From Pelagimonas sp. (GTDB taxonomy: Bacteria; Pseudomonadota; Alphaproteobacteria; Rhodobacterales; Rhodobacteraceae), in assembly GCA_025210455.1 (NCBI GenBank), contig JAOARQ010000036.1, positions 1 to 64,000 of the forward strand: 64,000 nucleotides of DNA. The letters run 5' to 3'. Within the stretch, counting starts at the first letter, position 1, and each line of letters starts with the position of its first letter. Position numbers and translations under genes: made by a program. A model generated the notes under the pieces. The model was not told where the DNA came from. It ran no database searches and worked only from the letters and a program-made list of their open reading frames with translations. Shown here piece after piece: positions 17,826 to 25,584 of this stretch.

Positions 17826-18191
17826 TCATGTTCCGAACTCAAAAGTGCCTTGGCGAAGCTTCTGTTCAATGAATTGAAGGCCATATACAAAGTAAGACAG
17901 CCGATCTGTCTCACACAGATCATTCAAAAGGCCTGAGGCTTGCGACGGGCACTGTTTGAATTGCGCCATAGCGAAGTGACGAAAGCAACGCCATTGCTTG
18001 CTTAGCTCTGGCGGCCAGTTTTCGTTGTCATACTTTTCTGACAAGAGGCTTAGCTCGAATGCTTGCGACCGAACAGAAGGGTTCGTTCTGACAAAAGTTG
18101 CAGCGTCTTCGATCGCAGCTTTTCGAAGCTTTTCTCGTCTTGCGATTGCGGCCCGCTCAGGCGCTGACTTTTCTGAAAATGGGGTGAACAT
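17826..18191 (-). CDS. orphan hypothetical protein inside the tad locus
   Basis: A 121-residue soluble, charged protein that I do not recognise. It begins MFTPFSEKSAPERAAIARRE and ends RQGTFEFGT, with no signal peptide, membrane helix or known motif. The frame stays open upstream into the 3' end of the OmpA-like gene, but that part is a translated shadow (Ala/Val/Pro repeats), so the ATG at 18191 is preferred; it lacks a clear binding site. Third-position GC is lower than in the neighbours, suggesting transfer. It sits where other tad loci have ompA and cpaE side by side. Whether it is expressed is uncertain. Confidence 0.5.
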   Translation of the reverse strand: MFTPFSEKSAPERAAIARREKLRKAAIEDAATFVRTNPSVRSQAFELSLLSEKYDNENWPPELSKQWRCFRHFAMAQFKQCPSQASGLLNDLCETDRLSYFVYGLQFIEQKLRQGTFEFGT

Positions 18192-18267
18192 CTTCTTGCG
18201 CTTTCGGCAGAAAACTCTTCGCCTGACACGTTTTGGTAAAGCGATAAGACTACCGTTCTGCGTGGCA

Positions 18268-18939
18268 TCAGCCGCCGCCGGGGGCCTCGCCACCGCCACT
18301 GCCACCACTGCCGGCCCCGTTCACTGCGTGGGGCGGGGCTGCGCTGACCACATATTCGCGGTAGATAACTTCGGCGTAATGGCCCGAAAGAACTGTTGGG
18401 TGTTCACGCACAAATCCTGAAACCTCGGTCACCGTGCGGCGATTGCGGCGTTCGCGGCCTTCGGTCACGATCAGGGGCTGGGTTTCGCCAAAAGAAACCA
18501 CAGCTTCCAGACGCGATTTCTTGATACCCTGTGTCGCCAGATAGTTCACCACTGCGCGGGCGCGGCGCATACCAAGGCGTTTGTTGTAGCTGGCGCTGCC
18601 AACCTTGTCCGTATGTCCGTATACGCGGAAACGCACTTCGGGGAACTGACGAATCCAGCGCGCCTGTGTGCGTAGTGTTTCGCGTGCTTGCCCATCAAGC
18701 TGGGCGCTGTTGAAGGCAAAGGTCACCGTGGTGCCCACCTCGGATGCAAAGCGTTGCGCCAAATCGTAGGTATAGCTTTCTTCATTGGTCATGCGGTGAT
18801 GGTTGTCCATCGTCGCATTGCCAAAATGCCCGGTGTCGACCAGTGCCCCGGCTTCCCGATTGAAATTGGTTGCAGAGGTTGGCGTACATCCGGCCGCAAG
18901 ACCGCAAAGCACCAGACTGGATATGATGACCCGTTTCAT
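18268..18939 (-). CDS. OmpA-family lipoprotein of the tad locus
   Basis: A 223-residue outer-membrane lipoprotein. The lipobox LAAGC puts the lipidated Cys at residue 18. The OmpA C-like peptidoglycan-binding domain (about 75-185) has FAFNSAQLDGQARETLRTQA, VYGHTDKVGSASYNKRLGMRRA and the NRRTV arginine motif. A Gly-rich tail follows. It lies directly downstream of the secretin gene and probably anchors the pilus channel to the cell wall; classical CpaD is not found here, and this protein may fill its place. Confidence 0.88.
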   Translation of the reverse strand: MKRVIISSLVLCGLAAGCTPTSATNFNREAGALVDTGHFGNATMDNHHRMTNEESYTYDLAQRFASEVGTTVTFAFNSAQLDGQARETLRTQARWIRQFPEVRFRVYGHTDKVGSASYNKRLGMRRARAVVNYLATQGIKKSRLEAVVSFGETQPLIVTEGRERRNRRTVTEVSGFVREHPTVLSGHYAEVIYREYVVSAAPPHAVNGAGSGGSGGGEAPGGG

Positions 18940-18950
18940 GCTTGGCCCCT

Positions 18951-20366
18951 TTAGTCCATTACATAGCCGTAAGAACCGCTAAAGTCCTGTTTGGCCACTT
19001 CTGCTGCTGCGCCTTTGCGAGGGGCGCCCTTATTGCCTGCGGTTCGCCCAAAGACAAAGAGATCTCTTTCTGTTGGGATCGCCACACGATCTGTGGGCAG
19101 AGCCAGCGCTTCGCCTTTGGTGGGGGTCACCAGATGTGGGGTGACGATGATCACCAGCTCTGACTGTTCGCGCCGATAGGAGGCCGAGCGGAAGAGCGCG
19201 CCAAGAATGGGAACATCCCCCAGCCAGGGTACCTGCAGGTTGGTATCGGTAAAGTCGTCCATCAAAAGGCCGGCAATTGCAAAGCTTTCACCATCGCGCA
19301 GTTCAACTGTGGTTTTGGCTTCGCGTTTGGAAAAACCGTTTACGGTGATATCTGTCAGTGTGATCGAGTTGGTGGTGTCAATGGATGATACTGACGTTTT
19401 GAGTTCCAGATTGATCAGGTCGCCATCGATCACACGGGGCACAAAGGCCAGTTCCACACCGAAAGGTTTGTATTCGATGGTGACGGTATTTTCTTCCTGA
19501 GAAATAGGGATCGGATATTCACCCCCAGCCAAAAAGGTGGCTTCCTGACCGGACAGCGCCGTCAGATTGGGTTCAGCGAGGGTACGCACGACGCCTTTGT
19601 TTTCCAGCGCTTCAAGTACAACCCCAAGTTCCAACCCGCCAACGCTAAAGCTGTATAGGGCGGATCCTGTAATATTGGCGCGCTGTGGGCGCAATTTGTT
19701 TGCAATGCTGGTGCGGTCACCGATAGCTGCGGCATTTCCAGTGCCAAACAAGCCCTTGTTAAGTGAACCGCCCGCAGCAAGAGAAGATCGCAGGCTTTTT
19801 GCAACCGATCGTTGCATTTCAGCAAAGCGCACTTTCAGCATCACCTGCTGGACGCCGCCAACCACCATCAGGTTTGAAACCCGTTCCGGGGCATAGCGCT
19901 GGGCAAGCTCTAATGCGCGTTGCAAGCGAAGTGTTGAAGAGACTGTTCCAGACAGGACAATCCCGTCGTTAGCGGTGCGCACTTCGATTTTTTCATCAGG
20001 AAGGATCTGACGCAGGCGTTCTTTGAACTCGGTCACATCTGCGGCGACGCGCACTTCTACGTTGGTGATCAACTGGCCCTGCGCATCCAGAATCGTCAGT
20101 GTCGTGGTGCCGGGGCTTTTCCCCAATACATAGATCGACCGATCTGAAAGCGATGAAATATCAGCAATTGACGCATTTGCGATGGACAATTCTGCAAAGG
20201 GTTGAGCGCTTTCGACCACAACCGCACGGTTCATTGGGACACTCAGCACAGATTCCGTCCCCGTTCGCACCACACGGACAGCTTCAGCCATCACAGGCTG
20301 TACAAGTGTACTCATCCCAAGAGCCAGGCCAAAGAGGCCAGCTTTGAAAACTACATCGAATTTCAT
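18951..20366 (-). CDS. cpaC: tad outer-membrane secretin CpaC/RcpA
   Basis: A 471-residue secretin that forms the outer-membrane channel for the Flp pilus. A signal peptide (about residues 1-28, cleavage near VMAEA) is followed by a pilus-specific N-terminal domain (about 40-105), a BON domain (about 110-175) and the secretin domain (about 235-425), including VVRTLAEPNLTALSGQEATF and VPWLGDVPILGALFR. The start at 20366 has GGCAGG 4-5 bases upstream and produces the signal peptide; the frame opens nine codons earlier without either. Confidence 0.94.
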   Translation of the reverse strand: MKFDVVFKAGLFGLALGMSTLVQPVMAEAVRVVRTGTESVLSVPMNRAVVVESAQPFAELSIANASIADISSLSDRSIYVLGKSPGTTTLTILDAQGQLITNVEVRVAADVTEFKERLRQILPDEKIEVRTANDGIVLSGTVSSTLRLQRALELAQRYAPERVSNLMVVGGVQQVMLKVRFAEMQRSVAKSLRSSLAAGGSLNKGLFGTGNAAAIGDRTSIANKLRPQRANITGSALYSFSVGGLELGVVLEALENKGVVRTLAEPNLTALSGQEATFLAGGEYPIPISQEENTVTIEYKPFGVELAFVPRVIDGDLINLELKTSVSSIDTTNSITLTDITVNGFSKREAKTTVELRDGESFAIAGLLMDDFTDTNLQVPWLGDVPILGALFRSASYRREQSELVIIVTPHLVTPTKGEALALPTDRVAIPTERDLFVFGRTAGNKGAPRKGAAAEVAKQDFSGSYGYVMD

Positions 20367-20544
20367 GTGACCTGCCTTTCGATCACGCCTCATTTACAGG
20401 TCTGACGCCTGCATTTGCTGCAACTGTTAGCGATTTTTGTATTTTTTGCAAGAATCAATGGGCGTGTGCCCGGATTTTTCCACAGGGACGGCCGGAAGAC
20501 GCGCAAAAGCGGCCCCCAAATGGGCGCCGCCTAGGATCATTGGA

Positions 20545-21399
20545 TTAGCTGCAGGGGCGTGAAATTTCGATACGCTCTGTGCCACGTCTTTCAACTGTCA
20601 CACAGGTTTTCTGTTTGGGGGCTTCGACCGGTGCGGCAACTGTGTCCTGTAAGCCAAGCAGGGCGCGCTGGTCGATTTCAACCACGTCAGTTTCGCTGAT
20701 TGCATCCCGCGCCAGCAGTGAAAGCGACAACTTACCGGTCTGCTGCGCGTATTGCAGCTTTGCCACCTCTTCAGCGTTGCCTGCGACCGTGACAGTCCGC
20801 GCAACGATAGCAGCACCATATTCAACAGCTGCGGATTGGTCGATACCGATCACCCGCACTTTGGACAGCACGCGGCGGGTTACTTCGCCGGTTTGGCCGC
20901 TGACCTCTGAACTGAGTCTACCTGTCCAGTACACATCAACATGATCACCCGGGCGCAGGAAACCTGACACACCAGAGGCCACATCGACACGTAGGGCGAC
21001 AGCTGATTGGCCAGCAGAGAGCTGTGACAGCACACCGGCGTCGCGGCCCGGTTCAGAGACTTTCACTCCCATGAAGGCTTCGTATTTCTCGATGGTGCGC
21101 AGGGCGACACGTGGTGCTTCGCCGGGAACGATCAGTGGGTTTTCTTCGTTAAAATAAGCTTCGGGAAGAACTTTTGTTGGCCAATCCGTCAAGGCCACAT
21201 CTTCCTGATAGATGCGTTCACCATATGCGATGGTGCGCTTGGCCACATAGATTTTCTGCGTCGGTATGGCCTGTCCACGCTTGCTGCGTTCATTATGCAG
21301 TGCGGTTTCATAGGCTCCGATGTAATTCTGAGCCATATATACAGCAAAGCCAGCCAGCCCCAGGCCCGCGATCAGAACAAGTCCGAATACAAGTCGCAT
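20545..21399 (-). CDS. cpaB: Flp pilus assembly protein CpaB/RcpC
   Basis: A 284-residue periplasmic protein held by an N-terminal membrane helix (about 4-26). The SAF domain (about 48-115) contains AKRTIAYGERIYQEDVALTDWP, and the RcpC/CpaB region follows with FLRPGDHVDVYWTG and a VARTVTVAGNAEEVAKLQYAQQ segment. The protein ends in a short CVTVERRGTERIEI tail with a conserved cysteine. CpaB is thought to stabilise or gate the secretin. It is separated from the third flp gene by 186 bases containing two inverted repeats. Confidence 0.92.
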   Translation of the reverse strand: MRLVFGLVLIAGLGLAGFAVYMAQNYIGAYETALHNERSKRGQAIPTQKIYVAKRTIAYGERIYQEDVALTDWPTKVLPEAYFNEENPLIVPGEAPRVALRTIEKYEAFMGVKVSEPGRDAGVLSQLSAGQSAVALRVDVASGVSGFLRPGDHVDVYWTGRLSSEVSGQTGEVTRRVLSKVRVIGIDQSAAVEYGAAIVARTVTVAGNAEEVAKLQYAQQTGKLSLSLLARDAISETDVVEIDQRALLGLQDTVAAPVEAPKQKTCVTVERRGTERIEISRPCS

Positions 21400-21430
21400 C
21401 TGTCACCTCTTGGTTTGTTAAGCTTTGCAG

Positions 21431-21448
21431 CCGGGTGGTATGACCCGG
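21431..21448. repeat. inverted repeat between flp3 and cpaB
   Basis: A perfect 6-bp inverted repeat CCGGGT/ACCCGG with a 6-base loop, 32 bases upstream of the cpaB start. No T-run follows on either strand, so it is not a simple terminator. Confidence 0.5.
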
Positions 21449-21481
21449 ACGCGGAATTCGTTGTGATTTGTTATGGCTGAA

Positions 21482-21499
21482 ACATTCTGTGCAGAATGT
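21482..21499. repeat. 8-bp palindrome between flp3 and cpaB
   Basis: ACATTCTG-TG-CAGAATGT, a perfect 8-bp inverted repeat with a 2-base centre, in the 186-base space between the third pilin gene and cpaB. It could be an operator for a separate cpaB promoter or an RNA hairpin that separates pilin expression from the assembly genes. Confidence 0.5.
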
Positions 21500-21585
21500 C
21501 TGGGCGTTCTGCGCCAGCCATTCATCTACAGAGAGCCTTTCAGACAGAAAGGCGCCACAGGCAAAGCCAATGGACGCCAACCGGA

Positions 21586-21765
21586 TTAGAATATGTTGCG
21601 CTCGTCTAACTCGTCAGCAACACCATTCACCAACCCCAGGGTTTCGGTTTCTAATGTGGTCAGCGCCGTAATACACAGCCCAACCAACCCCGCAGTCAAA
21701 ACAACCCAGTCTACAGTGACGGCCCCATCTTCGCGGTTGCGAAACGCAGTGAAAAATTTGCGCAT
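21586..21765 (-). CDS. third Flp-family pilin, divergent C terminus
   Basis: A 59-residue Flp/Fap pilin, shorter than many gene-finding cut-offs. The N terminus MRKFFTAFRN then REDGAVTVDWVVLTAGLVGL matches the two pilins upstream: charged leader, Gly-Ala cleavage site with Val at +2 and the hydrophobic helix. After about residue 33 it diverges (ITALTTLETETLGLVNGVAD) and ends ELDERNIF instead of the FDG ending of the others. AAGGAGG lies 5 bases before the ATG, a stronger site than those of the other two genes. It may be a minor pilin or tip/initiator subunit processed by CpaA; that function is inference. Confidence 0.85.
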   Translation of the reverse strand: MRKFFTAFRNREDGAVTVDWVVLTAGLVGLCITALTTLETETLGLVNGVADELDERNIF

Positions 21766-21855
21766 CTTGGCCTCCTTGATCGTTACGTCAACTTTGATTC
21801 GCGTAGAACACTCTTGAAATTGTGTTCTACGCTGTTCTTCAAACGATCAATGATC

Positions 21856-22053
21856 TTAGCCGTCGAAGTCGTTCTGGCTTGCGATACCGTTGGTTTCGTT
21901 TTGCGCGGCAGCGTTGATCAGAGCCAGCGATTCTGTCTGGATCGCGCTGTATGCTGCGATAGCCAGGCCAACAACGGCGGCTGTCAGAACAACCCAGTCA
22001 ACAGTCACGGCGCCAGCTTCGTCTTTGCGGAAGTTTTTCACGAATTTCATCAT
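21856..22053 (-). CDS. flp: Flp-family major pilin, copy 2
   Basis: A 65-residue Flp pilin: leader MMKFVKNFRKDEAG, cleavage before AVTVDWVV, a hydrophobic helix to about residue 36, then a polar tail ending NDFDG. Its protein is identical to copy 1 at 22159-22356, and the genes differ at only three synonymous positions, so they arose by recent duplication or are kept alike by gene conversion. GAGG precedes the ATG by about 8 bases. The signature Glu of classical Flp leaders is replaced by Asp in the VTVDW segment. Confidence 0.95.
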   Translation of the reverse strand: MMKFVKNFRKDEAGAVTVDWVVLTAAVVGLAIAAYSAIQTESLALINAAAQNETNGIASQNDFDG

Positions 22054-22158
22054 AGTCTTGTTCCTCGGTTGACCCTACGGGTCAGAAATTTTGTGGGGTG
22101 GCGCGCACTCATGCGCGCCAATATGGGGATAGGTCTTGGTGACCTAAAAGGTCAGGCC

Positions 22159-22356
22159 TTAGCCGTCGAAGTCGTTCTGGCTTGCGATACCGTTGGTTTC
22201 GTTTTGTGCGGCAGCGTTGATCAGGGCCAGCGATTCTGTCTGGATCGCGCTGTATGCTGCGATAGCCAGGCCAACGACGGCGGCTGTCAGAACAACCCAG
22301 TCAACAGTCACGGCGCCAGCTTCGTCTTTGCGGAAGTTTTTCACGAATTTCATCAT
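22159..22356 (-). CDS. flp: Flp-family major pilin, copy 1 (promoter-proximal)
   Basis: A 65-residue pilin identical in protein sequence to the gene 105 bases downstream. It is the first gene of the tad cluster, where pilin genes are usually expressed most strongly. GGAGAGAG lies just before ATGATG; the frame is open further upstream to 22560, but that part shows no coding character and would bury the leader peptide. The processed pilin of about 50 residues should assemble into bundled Flp fibres for surface attachment. Confidence 0.95.
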   Translation of the reverse strand: MMKFVKNFRKDEAGAVTVDWVVLTAAVVGLAIAAYSAIQTESLALINAAAQNETNGIASQNDFDG

Positions 22357-22710
22357 AGTCTCTCTCCGTAGAAAAGTGTGTTTCACTTGACCGTCTTTGG
22401 ATCGTTGCGGGCCTCTCTCTTTGCCCTGTCCGCCGTCGGTATGTGCATAATAAGCACCCGGTTTGGGGCAGGAGTGTGGCGCGATTGGTTTGTTTTTGGA
22501 GTATATGCAGGGCTTATTTTGGAAGCCTGAAGTTCGGATAAAGCAGATATATTTCAGCATCTTAGATGTACTTTACGCTGTGTTAACTATTCTTAAGGTT
22601 AGGTAAAGGGGGGTGTATCGTTCACGTCTGGGCGACGATGATGGTCAAAGCCCGGTATTTATGCGACACTGATGGCCGAAAAATGCCACAATTGGGCGCG
22701 AGCAGATCAA
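22357..22710. promoter_or_regulatory. divergent control region between flp and the lytic transglycosylase
   Basis: These 354 bases hold no supported gene and must contain the main tad promoter on the minus strand and the transglycosylase promoter on the plus strand. The left half (about 22380-22470) is GC-rich, while 22490-22600 is distinctly AT-rich with the CtrA-like half-sites noted separately. No consensus -24/-12 (sigma-54) element was seen. Confidence 0.6.
22583..22596. promoter_or_regulatory. candidate CtrA-like site (TTAA-N6-TTAA)
   Basis: TTAACTATTCTTAA gives two TTAA half-sites separated by 6 bases; on the minus strand it reads TTAA-N6-TTAAC, one base short of the usual TTAA-N7-TTAAC spacing. 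It lies in the AT-rich part of the region upstream of the first pilin gene. CtrA control of pili and motility is known in alphaproteobacteria, so the site is plausible but not strong. Confidence 0.3.
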
Positions 22711-23565
22711 ATGTCTTTGAGATTCTTTTGCATGGCGGTGCTTTTTGCCATGAGTCCCGCCTGTGTCATGGCGCAGGAGACCGTGACTCCGCCGCCATTT
22801 CCGGATTTTACCTCAAAATTCGTCAAACCCCCCAAGCCCGGGGTGCAAAAACGCATCACGGTGCAGGTGCCACCCCGGGCTGAGCCCGCGATTCCCCCCA
22901 GACCGGGCACGCAGGCCGCAGCGATTCTGAAACCAGAGGGCATTCAGAAGGACGCTCCGCAGGTCGTCGGTGGTTATAGCTGGTTCTGGACGCAGATCTC
23001 GCCGAAACAGAATGCAACGGGGCCCGGACGGCTTGCACCGGCGCTGGTGTCATTATCGAAAGGGCCGGGCGGGCAATCGGTGCCCGGACCGCGCCTGCAG
23101 GATCTGCAAGAGATCGCTGCCACCTATGGTAAGGATCTGCTGCGCGAATCTGTTGGTACGCGGGTATCACCTGCCTTGGCGCTGGCTGTGGTGGCTGTGG
23201 AATCATCCGGCAAAAGCGGCGCGATCAGTTCGGCAGGTGCGCAGGGTCTGATGCAACTGATGCCCGCAACAGCACAAAGGTTTGGGGTAAAGGACAGCCT
23301 TGATGCGGCGCAGAACATTCGCGGGGGGATTCGCTTTCTCGATTTTCTGATGGAGAAATTCGACAATGACCCGATTCTGGTTCTGGCGGGGTATAACGCG
23401 GGCGAAAACTCGATCGCCGAACATGATGGTGTGCCGCCCTATGCTGAGACGCGGGATTATGTGCCCAAGGTTCTGGCCGCCTATCAAGTGGCCAGAGGGC
23501 TATGTCTGACCCCGCCTGAACTGATCAGCGACGGCTGTGTCTTCCGGGTGATGACCAAAAACTAG
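22711..23565 (+). CDS. exported lytic transglycosylase (SLT family)
   Basis: A 284-residue periplasmic muramidase-like enzyme. The signal peptide (about 1-21, ending CVMAQ) is followed by a Pro-rich linker (about 25-75) and a C-terminal SLT domain (about 135-270). Glu164 in VAVESSGKSG is the catalytic acid, followed by the GAQGLMQLMPATA and AGYNAGENSI signatures. The start at 22711 gives the signal peptide; the frame opens at 22672, but that extension blocks it. It diverges from the tad operon, so it may open the peptidoglycan for pilus passage, though a general cell-wall role is equally possible. Confidence 0.88.
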   Translation: MSLRFFCMAVLFAMSPACVMAQETVTPPPFPDFTSKFVKPPKPGVQKRITVQVPPRAEPAIPPRPGTQAAAILKPEGIQKDAPQVVGGYSWFWTQISPKQNATGPGRLAPALVSLSKGPGGQSVPGPRLQDLQEIAATYGKDLLRESVGTRVSPALALAVVAVESSGKSGAISSAGAQGLMQLMPATAQRFGVKDSLDAAQNIRGGIRFLDFLMEKFDNDPILVLAGYNAGENSIAEHDGVPPYAETRDYVPKVLAAYQVARGLCLTPPELISDGCVFRVMTKN

Positions 23566-23575
23566 CGGCAGGTGG

Positions 23576-24982
23576 TTAGGCCAGCATCACACCGGGGTTC
23601 ATGATGCCCTTTGGGTCCAGCGCAGTTTTGATCGCGCGCATTGCCGCCAGTTTGGCCGGATCGCCATAGCGCTCCAGATCAGCGGTTTTCAGACGGCCCA
23701 CGCCATGTTCCGCGCTAAAAGACCCTTCGTAGCGGTGTACCAGATCGTGCACGCAGCTTTGTACCTGCGCGGCATAGGCCTTGTAGGTGTCACGGCTTTC
23801 GCCTTTTGGTGGGAAAACATTGTAGTGCAGATTGCCATCCCCCAGATGCCCAAAACAGTTTATCCGGAAGGGGCCAATTTCCGCGATACGCGGGCCGGCA
23901 TCGCGGATGAAATCCGCAATCACCCCCAGTGGCAGCGCAATATCGTGGCTTGAGATTGAACCAATGCGTTTATTGGCCTCGGGGATATGTTCGCGCAGCG
24001 ACCAAAGCGCCTGTCGCTGTGCCTGAGATTGGGCGATGACCCCATCGGTGACAATGCCCTTATCATAGGCATCCGCAAAGATCGTTTCCAGCGCGTCTAG
24101 GGGATCTCTGTCGCGCCCCAACCCCAGATCAATCAGCACAGACCATTCTGGGATATCCTGCCACGGCAGGCGAAGGTCTGGCAGGGTTTCGCGGATAAAA
24201 TCTGGCCCCTGACGATGCATCAGTTCAAAGGCGCTGATCTGATCGCCCACATGGGACCGCGCCAGCCCCAGCAGATCCAGCGCTGTTTCCGGGGACGGGG
24301 TTGTCAGCACAGCGGTGCCATATTGGGCGGGTCTCGGGAAAAGTTTAAGACTGGCGGCGGTGATCACGCCAAGACTGCCTTCGGACCCTATAAGCAGGTG
24401 CCGCAGATCATAGCCGGTGTTGTCCTTGCGCAGACGTTTTAACCCGTTCCAGATCTGCCCATCGGGCAGCACGGCCTCAAGCCCCAGCACCAGATCGCGG
24501 GCATTGCCATAGCGCAGCGTATTCACACCGCCTGCATTTGTGCCCAAAAGCCCGCCGATCCGGGCAGAGCCTTCTGAGGCCAGCGAAAGAGGAAACAGGC
24601 GATCCACGCCTTCGGCGGCGGCCTGCACATCGGCGAGGATCGCACCTGCCTCAACTGTCAGGGTGTTCTCCTGCGGATGGACCGACCGGATCTTTGCCAT
24701 GCGTTCCAGGGACAGCACCATCGCGGGCAGGGCAGGGGTGGTCTGACCACCAACAAGACCAGTGCCACCGCCATAGGGGATCAGCGGAACATTGGACGCC
24801 CCGCAGGCCCGCACAATCTGGGCCACCTCTTGGGTGTTGCGCGGCAAGGCCACCCATTGTGATGCGCCCGTCCACTTGCCACGCGGCTCTGTCAGATAGC
24901 GTGGTTCGGCGCGTTTCACAGTGTCTTGGGGCACGGTGGCAGCAAGTGACGCGGCAAAATTGTCATCAGCAGGGGTGAACAT
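23576..24982 (-). CDS. FAD-binding oxidoreductase (GlcD/D-lactate dehydrogenase type)
   Basis: A 468-residue flavoprotein of the FAD_binding_4 plus FAD-oxidase C family. The PCMH FAD site is LIPYGGGTGLVGGQ (about 66-79) and SEGSARIGGLLGTNAGGVNTL; the C-terminal domain has the conserved FGHLGDGNLHYN and ends with EHGVGRLK and the DPKGIMNPG motif. Enzymes of this type oxidise D-2-hydroxyacids such as D-lactate, glycolate or 2-hydroxyglutarate; the substrate cannot be told from sequence. It is convergent with the transglycosylase gene and the last gene of a minus-strand run from SURF1. Confidence 0.9.
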   Translation of the reverse strand: MFTPADDNFAASLAATVPQDTVKRAEPRYLTEPRGKWTGASQWVALPRNTQEVAQIVRACGASNVPLIPYGGGTGLVGGQTTPALPAMVLSLERMAKIRSVHPQENTLTVEAGAILADVQAAAEGVDRLFPLSLASEGSARIGGLLGTNAGGVNTLRYGNARDLVLGLEAVLPDGQIWNGLKRLRKDNTGYDLRHLLIGSEGSLGVITAASLKLFPRPAQYGTAVLTTPSPETALDLLGLARSHVGDQISAFELMHRQGPDFIRETLPDLRLPWQDIPEWSVLIDLGLGRDRDPLDALETIFADAYDKGIVTDGVIAQSQAQRQALWSLREHIPEANKRIGSISSHDIALPLGVIADFIRDAGPRIAEIGPFRINCFGHLGDGNLHYNVFPPKGESRDTYKAYAAQVQSCVHDLVHRYEGSFSAEHGVGRLKTADLERYGDPAKLAAMRAIKTALDPKGIMNPGVMLA

Positions 24983-24999
24983 TTTGATCTCCTGTTGGG

Positions 25000-25584
25000 T
25001 CAGCCAACGTCGGTGCGACCCCGGCGATCACTGCGCAGTGCAGCATAGAGCACATGCGTGCGCCAGCGCCCATTGATTTGCAGATAGCTTTGCGCCACGC
25101 CCTCATATTTGAAGCCGGAATGTTCCAGCAGCCCGCGCGAGGGGGCATTTTCCGGCAGGCAGGCGGCTTCGATCCGCGACAGGCCAAGCTTTTCAAAAGA
25201 GTAATGCACAACGGCGGCGATGGCTTCGGACATATATCCATGGCGGGCATAGGGTTGCCCCACCCAATAGCCCAGCGTGCCCGCTTGCGCCGGGCCTCGG
25301 CGGATGTTGTCCAGGGTGATCGCCCCGACCAGCATATTCAGATCGCGATCCACCAGAAAAAGCGGCATGGCAGTGCCCGAATTGATAGATCGCGTGGCCC
25401 AGTAGACGCGATTGGTAAAGGCCTTGCGGGTCAGGTGATCCGAGGCCCAGCTGGGTTCCCACGGCGATAGGAAATCCCGACTTTCCGAACGCAGCCGCGC
25501 CCATGACGCAAAATCCGAATGAGTCGGCGGCCGCAATGTCAGCCGTTCGGTCTCAAGACGAAGTTTGCGTCGAAAGCTCAGCAT
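25000..25584 (-). CDS. GNAT N-acetyltransferase, RimJ/RimL-like
   Basis: A 194-residue acetyltransferase resembling RimJ/RimL ribosomal-protein and related N-acetyltransferases. It has the family start ETERLTLRPPTHSDFASWA, an acetyl-CoA region around TLGYWVGQPYARHGYMSEAI, and RIEAACLPENAPSRGLLEHSGF with the typical Asn-Ser motif and KYEGVAQSYLQINGRW ending. Its start codon overlaps the M16 peptidase stop by one base, so translation is coupled. The target is unknown. Confidence 0.88.
   Translation of the reverse strand: MLSFRRKLRLETERLTLRPPTHSDFASWARLRSESRDFLSPWEPSWASDHLTRKAFTNRVYWATRSINSGTAMPLFLVDRDLNMLVGAITLDNIRRGPAQAGTLGYWVGQPYARHGYMSEAIAAVVHYSFEKLGLSRIEAACLPENAPSRGLLEHSGFKYEGVAQSYLQINGRWRTHVLYAALRSDRRGRTDVG

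Noticed and set aside
18192-18308. N-terminal extension of the orphan tad-locus gene
   Set aside because: The extension is a shadow of the Gly-rich 3' end of the OmpA-like gene.
22357-22560. N-terminal extension of flp copy 1
   Set aside because: It would place 68 residues before the prepilin leader and has no coding character; the identical second copy lacks it.
22357-22710. Sigma-54 promoter for the pilin operon
   Set aside because: No TGGCAC-N5-TTGC element was found on either strand of the region.
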